Origin: Symsagittifera roscoffensis
Lineage: Eukaryota > Xenacoelomorpha > Acoela > Convolutidae
Assembly (NCBI RefSeq): GCF_963678635.1
Contig: NC_087065.1
Span: 50,970,452 to 51,034,451, forward strand
Reading direction: 5' to 3'
DNA length: 64,000 nucleotides
In this document: piece after piece, positions 24,947 to 34,947 of the stretch
Position numbering within the stretch: the stretch's first letter is position 1
How the letters are laid out: the number at the start of each line of letters is the position of its first letter
Program-made: the position numbers and the translations under genes
The notes under the pieces: model-generated
Databases searched by the model: none
Told to the model about the DNA's origin: nothing
What the model saw: the letters and a program-made list of their open reading frames with translations, nothing else

Positions 24947-26236
24947 ATGAATGCCCAAATCTGGCAAAACAAATATCAAATGCCTAATATGCATGAATTG
25001 ATTGACTCGGCGGCTCAAATCATAACTAGAGACACACCTGGGGAGGTGTGGTTTACTTCTCTGGACCTTAAATACGCTTTCAGTCAATTACCTTTATCGG
25101 AACTAACCAGTAGTCATTGTAACTTTAGTATTTTGTGCGGAGAGGCAACTGGCACATATCGATTCAAGACTGGTTTCTACGGACTGACGGACATGCCTAC
25201 GGAATTTCAGAAAGCGATAGACTGTACGTTACAAGGATTGGAGGGTGTCATATGTTACCTCGATGATATACTGGTTGTCACTAAAGGAAGAGTCGAAGAT
25301 CATAACATACTAGTCGAAAGAGTGATGAATCGATTGGATGAAGAAGGATGGGCGTTGAAACTTAGTAAATGTGAGTTTTCAGTTAACAAGCTAGTCTGGC
25401 TAGAGTATGAAATCCATGAAAACGGTTACGCTCCGAAATGCTCAAAAATAGAGGCAATCAAATCTCTGTTGCCACCCAAAACTCTTAAACAGTTAAGATC
25501 GTTTATGGGTACTCTCAATCATCTTCAACGTTTCATCCCGGATTTGCACAAATATACGGTCGTATTCAGAGCTTCGTTAAAAGCGGAGAATAAGAAATCC
25601 TTTTTGTAGGGGGAAGAGCAAACTATTGCGTTTCAGAAGATCTTAAACCTCATCGCAAACATCCCTAACTTGTTTCACTAAGATGCTTCGAAAGCTTCGC
25701 GTGTTAAATGTGAAGCAAGTCATAGCAGGCTGGGGGCTTGTTTGGAACAAGAAGTAGAGCCAAATGTTTGGGCCCCAATTGCGTTTGCCTCTAGGTTTCT
25801 AAACTCCGCGGAAATCAAGTATAGTACCAATTAGTTAGAACTTTTGGCTATTGTATGGTCGTGCGAACATTTCCGTACTTATTTACTTGGTAAACGTTTT
25901 GTTATTCTAACCGATCATAAGGCCATCATTTCCGCCCTCAATGAAACGTATGGAAAAAAGTCTTATCAGTCGCGACTCTCTCGCTGGGCGGACCGCCTCA
26001 TTCCGTTCGACTATCAAATCGAACATATACCCGGTTCCTCCCTAGGCATCGTCGACTATATGTCCAGATACCCGACTTTTGAAGCACCATTGCCATCATC
26101 GCATGACGAATTATTTGTCATTAAATCTATTCAAGCTTTTCACAATGCTTTAAATTTGATTGGTACTCAATCCAAACCTCAAGTAGTGCCGGTGGGGCAA
26201 TTTTCAAATTATAACCAGTTTCCACCAATCAGATAG
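24947..26236 (+). pseudogene. pol: RT and RNase H, gypsy element
   Basis: RT palm motifs are clear: SLDLKYAFSQLPL, the FYGLTDMPTEFQ box (normally FGL-x-x-A-P), and the catalytic YLDD at 25256-25267. The thumb follows (LRSFMGTLNHLQRFI). RNase H follows as DASKASRVKCEA, ELLAIVWSCEHFRTYL, FVILTDHKAI and the final D in VDYMSRYP. Three in-frame stops interrupt it (25607, 25679 where the codon before DASK should be Tyr, and 25833). The usual GAC of RNase H survives but no intact protein can be made. Confidence 0.9.
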
Positions 26237-27442
26237 TTTGGTGAAATTAGAGGCGAAATTAGCTACCTCTTAACTAATACGACAAACCAATCAACGTTCG
26301 ATTCATCTGACCAATCACATTCTTGCAAACAGTTGAGTTCGTCGCCTCTAGAGGGCGTCGGGAATAGTACTCAATCTGTTAACCAATCTCATAAGGATAT
26401 GGTAATTTATCGTCATAGCACCTCGCCACTAGAGGGCGTTTATTCATGCTCTCAGTCAACTAGCCAATCATATGCTCGTATGCAAAATCGTGAGTATATA
26501 TCACTGCCGCGAGAGGTCGACTTTTCATGCTCTAGTACTCTCGACCAATCACAGCACAGTATGCAAATGCGATACGCTAAACCGGAAGTTTTCGCTCAAA
26601 CTCATTGTCTCCGACTTTACAACTTAGAAATCAGTAACGACATGGATACTTCAAATAATCTTACTCAAAATACTACTCTTAACTCTACTCTCAATAACTC
26701 AAATACTTTTACTAATACTATTGACTTTGCAAATAATACGATCGAACAAACAAATCTCCTCAATTTTGTTGAAAACTTTTCTACAACTTCCCCTAATTTT
26801 TGCACCTCCAGTCAACTAAGACCCAAACTATCTACAGTTCGACCTATGGATCGCCCGAGCCGTATTGATCAAATACGTACCCAAAACATTGCCAGGCAGA
26901 GACATTCTCGAAAACGTTTCGTGGTTACTCGAGGACAAATGACGCAAAAGGTCCTCACTCACTTCCTCGATAAGTGCCGGAGGCAGCGGCTCACGAGACA
27001 GGCCAGACGAGGAGAGACACTTCGAATGGGGGTTAATGCCATCAATAACCACAAACCGCTGGTCACACAGGACAAAAAGAAGGTGGTCGGATTGCCGGGA
27101 CTGTTCGACGTGGATCTGTTGGGAGAGCTGACAGGGGAAGACCCGTTCCTCGGACCAATGAGAACTGCGATCGTCAATAAGGATGTGCAAACCTTTAACA
27201 AACTGGGGTTGTACATGGCCCAATTCTGGACGAAAGCGGCGGTGGTGAACAACTGTGTCCTGATAGACAACAAACTAGCCATACCCGAACAGTTACAAAG
27301 TTCTATCCTGATTCGACTTCATCGCACGCACCCAGGCCAAGCGGCCATGATGGACGCCTCGGAATATATTTGGTGGCCATTTCTTAACCGCCAAATTGTC
27401 AATGTATGCGAAAAATGCCCGGAGTGTACTCTATTTTTTTGA
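26237..27442 (+). pseudogene. pol: Spacer with short repeats, then integrase zinc-binding domain
   Basis: The frame 26333-27442 links RNase H to integrase. Its first 85 residues hold imperfect repeats containing SPLEGV (SSPLEGVGNSTQS, then TSPLEGVYSCSQS, then a degenerate LPREVDFSCSS). A Thr/Asn-rich stretch and an Arg-rich stretch follow. The last 45 residues are the HHCC zinc finger: HRTHPG, YIWWPF, then CEKCPEC. A T7 run at 27430 shifts the frame, and the integrase core continues in the next frame. This roughly 250-residue spacer is longer than is usual between RNase H and integrase. Confidence 0.8.
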
Positions 27443-27445
27443 GAA

Positions 27446-28469
27446 CTTCAAAACTTCCGCGACTTATAACTCAGCTAAGCCGTTACCAACGTTGTCAGCT
27501 CCAAATCAAGAATTGCAACTTGATTTCGCGGGTCCGTTGATAGATGATAAGAAGGGGAAAATCTACATTTTAGTCGCCATAGATAGTTTTTCTAAGTTCC
27601 CCTCGGTGATGTTAACTAAATCAACCAGTGCGAAAAAAATAGTCAAATTTTTGCGATCATATATTCGTAATCATGGCATACCAGAAAGCATTAGGACAGA
27701 TCACGGATCTGGATTTCACTCTGACGTCGTTAAAGAATTTTGCAAAATGAGAGGCATTAAACACATCCTCCCAGCGGTGGGGGATCATCGGAGTTGTGGG
27801 CTGGTGGCGAGATCGATCCAGACTATAAAACGGAAGTTAGAAACAGAAAAATTAGATCCTATTTTTAAAAATCTGAAGTCAACTTTACATCAAATTTTCG
27901 ACGATATTCGAAAAACTAAGCAGTCTACGTTAAAAGTATCTCCGTTTGAGTTACACTTTGGGAGGAAGCCTAATACTGAGTTTTCATTAGCACGTGATAA
28001 TGTTGTTCATTCTCCTACTTCAGCGCAAGGACTAGAAAGGAACCTCCTAACCCCGGAGCAACGGTCAAGCCAGGATTACAGCCGCGATAGGGCTAAAGTT
28101 ATACCCAGAGGATCGTCACACAGCCCAGAAATCCCCTATAAATTCAAGCCACTCTTTGGTGTGGGCGAGCGTATAGCGGATAGTCAACCGTATAAAGCCT
28201 TGGAGAACCTTGCAAAGGCAGCTAACACCTGGAAGCAGTGGAAACGGAATTTGCCTCCACAACTAGGACAAGATCTTCTCCGTGAATTGGCGGCTCGGAA
28301 TAGCGACCTCGCAAACTCGCTGAAATCAAGGATCACTAAGGGGACCCTACGCTTTTATGATAACGCCCGCGATACGTCAGCACCAGCACTCCCGCATTCA
28401 CAGAGAATGAACATGTCGTCTTCTTCGAGGCCCAAAAGACTCTCCAAAACACGTAAATTAGAAAAATAA
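27446..28469 (+). pseudogene. pol: Integrase core with lost catalytic glutamate
   Basis: Within the frame 27396-28469 the integrase core shows LDFAGPL (first Asp, codon 27522) and RTDHGSGFHSD (second Asp, codon 27699). Exactly 35 residues later, GLVARS has Ala (GCG, 27807-27809) where the catalytic Glu is required. One base change from GAG explains it. The C-terminal part (PFELHFGRKPN) is normal for gypsy. A disordered, charged tail ends at the stop at 28467. Confidence 0.85.
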
Positions 28470-29266
28470 GTTTTACAAGATCTTCTAAGAGTCAAAACCT
28501 TTCGGAAAGTTCTTGATCGAAAATCGGGAAAGCCTCTGTTCAAACTAGCAAAAATCAAGATTACTCGTGTCACGGATCATACTTACATTACCGACAAAGG
28601 GAAAGTCTACCGAAAAAGTTTTCAGCTACGCCAGGCATAGTGGGAGAACGCTTGCAGCGACGAATTGCTCCTCGGCCACAGCCTCAACCATCTACTACTC
28701 CAGCTACACGGCAGACAGACGAATTTTTAAAAGGCAAGGTGATCGACTTAACAGCAGAGTCATCAAGCGAGGACTCATTGATCACTGGACCTCAGCTAGA
28801 ATTGGTGGAGGCACCGGTTACAACACCTCAAGGATTGGCTCCCGTGATCGATACATCAGAAGCTCCGATCATCAACCCTCCAACTAATCCCGCCTTGATA
28901 TCTCCTACAGGGGCGTTAGCAACATCCCAGGACCAGCCAGAGACTTCTGACACAGCAGCAAAGGACACAGCTGCTACTGGCCATTTGGAGGTCGACAATC
29001 CTACCTCCCAATCTTCGAGTGAGTTTAATAGGTAATCGAATCGGTCCAAGAAACCGACGAGGTTTTATGGAGATCCTCTTCGCCATTCAGTCAAGAGTGT
29101 AACTGAATCAACCTCTGCAGAGCCTTCATCACTACAAACAAACTCCGTTCAAGTCATCACTACGCCGTTTACCCCGATTGTTCGAAAGGTGCCATTTCCC
29201 AGAACTAAGGAGCAAACTACTCCGTTTAAGAAGACTAGAATAGACGAGCATGATAAAACTTCCTGA
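28470..29266 (+). pseudogene. Degraded C-terminal tail of the gypsy polyprotein
   Basis: Reading continues in the integrase frame as ITRVTDHTYITDKGKVYRKS up to a stop near 28638, then in another frame at 28640-29035 (Pro/Ser/Thr-rich, acidic clusters such as SSSEDS), and after a stop as KPTRFYGDPLRHSVK to a stop at 29264. This probably was one disordered C-terminal extension. I recognise no fold in it and assign no function. Confidence 0.6.
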
Positions 29267-29399
29267 ACTTTAAAACTTTATAAAACTTTGCTATTTTGGC
29301 TTGTTGTTTTGGTTATCGCTTATCATATATTGTGCTTAATTCTTTCTCCCCATTCTGCCTGATTCATTCCGAAATTTATACTGAGATAAATTTTTTTCT

Positions 29400-29410
29400 A
29401 GAGGGGGAAG
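29400..29410 (+). promoter_or_regulatory. Polypurine tract of the gypsy element
   Basis: AGAGGGGGAAG lies directly before the LTR start TGTCATGAGG. This is the expected place of the primer for plus-strand DNA synthesis. Confidence 0.85.
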
Positions 29411-29823
29411 TGTCATGAGGCGACCTTCGGTACCTCATTATATTCTATTTACTTATGTATTGTCTTATCTAACTATGTCCTAATTATCTACTTATAGTGC
29501 AGTAAATTGATTCAAGGACAAATCTCACCAGCTAAATCGTTTGTCACTTGAGAATCTGAGGTGGTCACTTGCGAAAGCCTTAAGTGTTAAATCAAGTCAT
29601 CAAAATCATTAAGCATTAAAACAATACTTCAATTCGTTAATCATTTATTCATTACTCTATTCTATCTATTTATAAATCATATCTAATTCAATATTCGAAT
29701 TTTACAAAACCGTTTTCCCTACTCAAACTGAGGGAAATCTCAATGAAAGGGAAAATAGTCTGATTCTTTGTCTGTTTGAAGCCGAGAATAAACACAATCC
29801 AAAAAAATAGGTGTTCGCAATCA
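29411..29823 (+). repeat. 3' LTR of the gypsy element
   Basis: It starts with TGTCATGAGG just after the polypurine tract; the beginning is shared with the patch at 23808-23954. An AATAAA lies near 29788. The right border is placed by the last plausible CA (about 29823), because no full second LTR is available for comparison. Confidence 0.65.
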
Positions 29824-32430
29824 TCAATAATTAAATAGTTTCGATGAGAAGGGGTTATAAAGAGTTGATCAAGCTGGTATTACAAAAAGGTTGCTCGTTT
29901 TCTGAAGCAATTTTTGTTAAGACAATTCATCAAAACAGTTTTTGTCCTTGAATAATATTTATTTGTACTTAATTGTACTTCAAACCTCTTTTAATGAAGC
30001 AACTTATCGAAACAATTTTGGTCTTGGGTAAACATTTCTTTTACTCTTGCAACCTATCTTGTTTTGAATTGAATACTTTTGTTGGCTCTAAACAAAAGAG
30101 TTGATTGATATAACAGCGCTTTTGCTTTAAAAATCATTAAAAGATTTAGAATTATTGTTGTTTAAAATTTTATTAAAGTTTCTTTTCAGGCTACACTGAA
30201 AAAATCCACTGAGCCGTCACTTTTATTTAAAAGTCTATTTCGTTCTTTTGATTACTTTGCATTACTAAATTCAATTTTTCTCTTTTGAGATTCTTTATCG
30301 AAACGGAGTGGACAATTCCTCAAAAAGTACAAACAGGTGGTCCATACTCAAATTAATTTACGGAAAGAATGTTTCTTTTTCAACGGAGCAACTGTGTCAA
30401 CTTGAAAAAAAATTTGTTAACAGGTACGTTTTTCGAGAATTTTTGTATTTTGTATTCTACGGAGCTTCTTCACAACAACTAATGGTTAATAGTGAGTTCT
30501 TTCACCGTTTTTTTTCTACCTCGCGCTTATTGCTCTTCTGTTCGTCCTTTTCCGCTTGTGCTTCGAAAAAAAGGGTTTCGTGAATAAATTTTTTCTTCAG
30601 TTCTTCGAATGCTGGCCTTCACACATTTAAAATATATTTTCAATTCCATTGTGTCGATAAAACATTGATTGGGCATAGTGCAAATTGCACTGCTACACAG
30701 TTGCATTTCCAAGCAAGATGATACTTGAACTGAAATAAGTTCTTCCTAAATTTGGTTCTCATGAAAACAGCACTCCATCAATCGACACTGTTTGCACCTG
30801 TCAAAGTGTAAAAACAGGGCCGTCTAAGTAATTCGCCTTCGGCGGACTGTTTTAGGGAGCCATCAAAAAAACTATTATCTGTTTGAAAGAATGACAAGTG
30901 CACAATAAGTTTTCTAATAATGATCAACGTTGTTTTGCTCTTTAAGTTACAGTAAGAGATGTAAACTTTACTTAAGATCATAGCTCTTTTGACCAACTTT
31001 TGTATCAAAAAATGTTGAAATTCTGAATAATGTGAAAAAGGGAAAGTTTATTTGAAGGCCAGAACTCTTTTGGTCTTTTGCTCTAAAATATTAACAACTT
31101 TAACAACTGTCAGTTGGTCTCACAATATTTTTTGCGGATAATCATAAAAACAAAAAAAAACTGTGGTTCAAATCCTACATTCCCCTTTTTTATAGCACTT
31201 TTTCAAAGATGATTGATTAGAAATCATGATTGTTGTTACTTTTTATTCTGTGTGAAGACAATTTCAGCTTCCAACCGTAAACTTCTTCAAATCTTTTTCC
31301 TGCCATCTCGTTTTGATGTTCAGTGCTGTCTTCTTGTTGTGGTCATTATTAATTTGCGAATCCATGGGATAGTTTCTAATTTCAAATGGAGTCAACACTT
31401 CTTCCAAGGAAACATTCACGATTTTTATGGTTTAGGTGAAAAATCATTGTCTGATTAACAGCAAATCAAGCCTATAGTAGGATTTTATTTTACTATTGTA
31501 AATGCCAAATATGAACCGTTTTGGCAAACTCCAATTTTACTTCCCCACTATTGTTGGATACTCCCAGCGGGTTGAGCTCGGGGAACTCGGGTTGAATGGT
31601 ACAGTGGAATTATTTTCATCGAATACTCAAAATGATTTCAATGAGCTTTGGCACAGTTTCCGAACTATTTTGTTTTTGTCGCAAGCTATGCCTTTTATTG
31701 TTAAATCGAAAGCAAATTGATAATTGGTTTGAAGACTTTCTCATCAATTGCATTCTCTAACGCCCTCACCATTTGGCAGTTATATTGATGATTGAAGCCA
31801 TCCACCTAGATCGTCGAAACTGTTACACCCGATGAATTTGTAGGCTGCTGACCTCGTACGTAATAAAACAAACCTGTCGATACTCTTCGACAGGAAAAGC
31901 TAATAGAGCAAACTTTGTAGCGAGGTAAGGACCTTCGCCTATGCAGCAAAACTCGATAAAAGCATGTTTGGCAGCATTATATCTAGTTTTATCTCACTGA
32001 TTTTATCACCGTTGATCTGCGTTTCCAAAGTATTTGACCAAGAATTATTGACTCAATGATTTTGTCAAAGCCGTTAAGGGTAGGTGCAAGAACACCCTCT
32101 GCTTTGAAATTTTTTGTATATCAAGCCGCTTCTTTTTATTGCTGGACATTTAAAAAAAATAGTTTCATTTATCAATCGATAAGAATTCAAATGTTTGTCA
32201 GAGACAAAAACATAACATGTAATAGATTTTTAAGTGAACTTTTTTGTGAGCATTTTGAAAATTTTTGATGTTGCGAGTTTTCTTTGACATCAATAATTTT
32301 ATTATTGGGTTGGTTTTTCTTCAATGCTGTTTCATACAGAGAAGAGATTGTTTGGATTGCAATTAAATCATGCTTGTACGATGCAAGGAAAGTCATACTT
32401 CACCAGTATTTCCTATTTCTTGATTGAAGC
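29824..32430. other. No recognisable gene
   Basis: Several short frames exist on both strands (30308-30583, 31213-31458, 31502-31720 plus; 30778-31008 minus) but none shows a motif or family I know. A perfect 8 bp hairpin (CCTGTCGA...TCGACAGG) lies near 31873-31895. Nothing else stands out. Confidence 0.5.
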
Positions 32431-32820
32431 TTGTTGTTCCGACTTTCGATACGAAAGTAACGGAATATTCGTGCTCGGGGTGGGTTTTTTCTTCAGACAA
32501 ATTTCGATTTTTTAACTAGCCATTTTTGACGGAATTTTTTTAATCATTCGAAAGGTATTGATGCCCTGAGCTCAAATTTGAAAAGATATTTCATCTGTGA
32601 TCATTTTTCGTAAAGTTACGGGGGTTTAAAGATTGCCATTTTGGCCAATTTGGGACAATTAACTCGCGATATATTTCGCGCTATTAACACGTAAGCGGAG
32701 AGTTAATCCGTCTTAGAAATCGTTCTAAATTTGTTAAAAGAAGCTTTTTTGCCATAATTGGTTTGTTACAAGGAGCAAAATCTATCCTTTTGTACTTTAT
32801 ATGGCGTGTGGGGGGATGAT
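32431..32820 (+). repeat. R-family interspersed repeat, left half (split by the giant LTR element)
   Basis: From TTGTTCCGACTTTCG to the LTR border, this matches the reverse complement of 56950-57296 and, in its right part, 56010-56275. It is cut at GGGGGATGAT by the LTR element, and its right half resumes at 51704. No coding capacity is visible. Marked words are GTGCTCGGGGTGGGTTT, TTAATCCGTCTTAGAAAT and CTGCTCCATA...AAAGGCAGTCGG. The class is unknown. Confidence 0.8.
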
Positions 32821-33230
32821 TGGAACCTGATCTAAACTACATTTTATGATTGGATAAATTAGATATTTTACCACTGTAAAGTATTTAATATTAACCAATC
32901 ATGATCCATCTAACTAACAACCCACTTATTTGTAAGTGCTGAGATTACTTGTAATTTCAGCACCAGAGAGATTTGAATTTAACTTAGAAATTAGTTGCCT
33001 CTCCAAGAGAACTTCAGCAGCCGCAATAAACCAGTATACCCTAGATCTATTGAGCCTAGCAGAGACTAGTTAAACAACCTGAGACTAGATAGTATAAGAG
33101 TAAGATTAGGATCGGTATTAGACTAAGAAGTTGCACGAATCTATCCGGCCGAAAATAAGATAGCGTGACGAGCAGACGGTGTACCCTATCCGAAATTACT
33201 CTATGAGTTAACCACATCGGTTATAACTCA
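32821..33230 (+). repeat. 5' LTR of the giant element
   Basis: It begins TGGAACCTGA and ends TATAACTCA, giving the usual TG...CA ends. It has AATAAA at 33025-33030 and a TATAA-like string near 33090. It looks identical to 51294-51703. Confidence 0.95.
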
Positions 33231-33551
33231 TCTGGTGCGACCATAAGTCTCGAACAAGACCTTAATAGCTTAGAATTAACCAAAAATAGATTAGAATTTA
33301 GACAAAACATTTTAAAAATGTTATACGACGATAATTTAATCGAAATGTCTCTACGACTCAATAGATCAGAGCCAATATTCCGAACGATAATAGAACTACC
33401 CGGAATTGGAAGAAGACCTCGAACCAGAGACGACATACGACAAAGTAGAAACTTACCAAATAGTTATATGATAGTACGGCAAAAGCCAACACAAACTTTT
33501 ATATTTAGAATTTTATTAGCAATCAATTTAGATTTTCATTTACAAACATAA
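33210..33551 (+). CDS. Leader frame beginning in the LTR, unknown
   Basis: An open frame runs from a stop inside the LTR end through the PBS to TAA at 33549; its first ATG is at 33318 (77 codons). The protein is polar and Arg-rich in its middle (GIGRRPRTRDD). It resembles nothing I recognise. It may be a 5' exon, a short upstream frame regulating gag, or chance. The following 33552-34542 is A/T-rich leader without a clear frame. Confidence 0.3.
   Translation, partial: NHIGYNSSGATISLEQDLNSLELTKNRLEFRQNILKMLYDDNLIEMSLRLNRSEPIFRTIIELPGIGRRPRTRDDIRQSRNLPNSYMIVRQKPTQTFIFRILLAINLDFHLQT
33233..33250 (+). promoter_or_regulatory. Putative tRNA primer-binding site
   Basis: TGGTGCGACCATAAGTC starts two bases after the LTR. 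A PBS begins with TGG (complement of the tRNA CCA end) and lies at this distance. I cannot name the tRNA with certainty. Confidence 0.6.
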
Positions 33552-34542
33552 AATCTTGAAGTCAATCTTCATAATCATTTCAGGCGCTAAACAGAACTAT
33601 TAATAAACAATAACGATTGATAAAAAGATCTCAGATCGTTTTCCTAAAATTCTGCAGTATTATATAAAACATGTTTGAAAAATATTTATTGAAAATCAAA
33701 ACAAAAATTAGTAGCATGACAATAAACTGTTAGTAATCATAAAATCATCAGTTGTCCCAGCTTCATCACCTAAAACATAACAGCAATCATAAGCTCACTA
33801 ATATCATTAAAACACTAAATCTTTTTCTTAAACAAATTTAAACCATTTTAAACTTAAATTCACTTAATTTTAAAATCAGATCATCAAGGTTTATCCTTGG
33901 ATCTTAATTAATTTTCTATTCAATTAAATTTAAAACTTGATCATCAAGGCCTATCCTTGGATCAAAAAGAACAATTTTGTTCTCCCCCACCCACTTAGCT
34001 AGTGTCTAACGACCTCAAACGTCGATTCACTATCCAACCCTTTCAAAAAACCCAAGACTAATAGAAATTTTTGAACAAAACTAATCATTCAAATTAGGAT
34101 AAACAGTGAAGAACTTCGGTTATTCATCCTTCACTTGAACCCTCCTCTTATCAGACCCAGGATAAATCTTAGACTTAGTAAGTTTAAAATAGTATCTAAC
34201 GAACTACTCGCGTTCTAATTATACCTGAACCTTGTGGATCGATTTACTATTCTCCAACCCTTGAACACAATCACTACCCCTAAGTAAGATTAAGTAAGTT
34301 AACACCTTAGCTTATACTAGCCACGAGAAAGTAAAAAATCATTCTTCGGAATCGATATACTTTTCTCTCCAACCCTGAACAAATAGACCCAGGTTAAGCT
34401 AACCAAAAAATCGTAAGGACTAACAGTTTAAGAAAATAGAAATCATCTAACAACTTTTTGCATCCGTCATCCTAAACCTTATGTCATTTAAAAATCTAGG
34501 AAACAAACAAACAATCGTTTTACACAACTGTGAAATAGATAA

Positions 34543-34947
34543 CAAAAATACGACCTTGTAATCACACCTCATACACAAACAGTTGGATATATTAGAACAA
34601 AACGACAAACACTAAAAAAGAAAATAATAACCAAACAAAGACAAATAACACGAAAAAGATTTTCCAAAAATAGAAACGCATTTTCAGAATCAGAAGCCAG
34701 CAATTTAGACGAACTTTATAAATTAAAAGAATCCATTGATAAAAATTGCCCCATTCATGATCAATTATATTTTTCCGACTCAGAAACAACTTCAAATTCA
34801 TCAAAAAGAGGAAAAAGAAGAATAAAAAAGCAATATAAACACAAACCAGTACACTTGTATAATTGGAATCAACCAATTAGACACATCGATAATTACCTAT
34901 TAACAGTCATTAAACAAAAAAATGAGCCAAACACACACTCCAAGTGA
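34543..34947 (+). CDS. Frame upstream of gag without ATG, basic
   Basis: An open frame of 134 codons overlaps the gag start by 26 bases and contains no ATG. It is very basic (TKRQTLKKK, KRGKRRIKKQYKHK) with an acidic-serine patch (SDSETTSNSS). Codon composition is like that of the rest of the element, which favours real coding. It would need a spliced 5' exon, a non-AUG start or a +1 shift into gag. Function unknown. Confidence 0.4.
   Translation, partial: QKYDLVITPHTQTVGYIRTKRQTLKKKIITKQRQITRKRFSKNRNAFSESEASNLDELYKLKESIDKNCPIHDQLYFSDSETTSNSSKRGKRRIKKQYKHKPVHLYNWNQPIRHIDNYLLTVIKQKNEPNTHSK

Larger units (their letters stand above)
23686..29823 (+). mobile_element. Decayed Ty3/gypsy LTR retrotransposon
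   Basis: Domains are ordered gag remnant and zinc knuckle, protease, RT, RNase H, spacer, integrase, tail, polypurine tract, 3' LTR, which is the Ty3/gypsy order. The genuine 5' LTR and most of gag are missing; the left end butts directly against PolB-like sequence. Damage includes stop codons at 24942, 25607, 25679, 25833 and 26234, a frameshift at 27430, an integrase active-site change, and an LTR patch plus tandem duplication within the zinc knuckle. It is non-autonomous today. The right end at 29823 is an estimate. Confidence 0.85.

Noticed and set aside
31873-31895. 8 bp perfect hairpin as a terminator or RNA gene
   Set aside because: Isolated short hairpin without further conserved sequence; compatible with chance in 64 kb.
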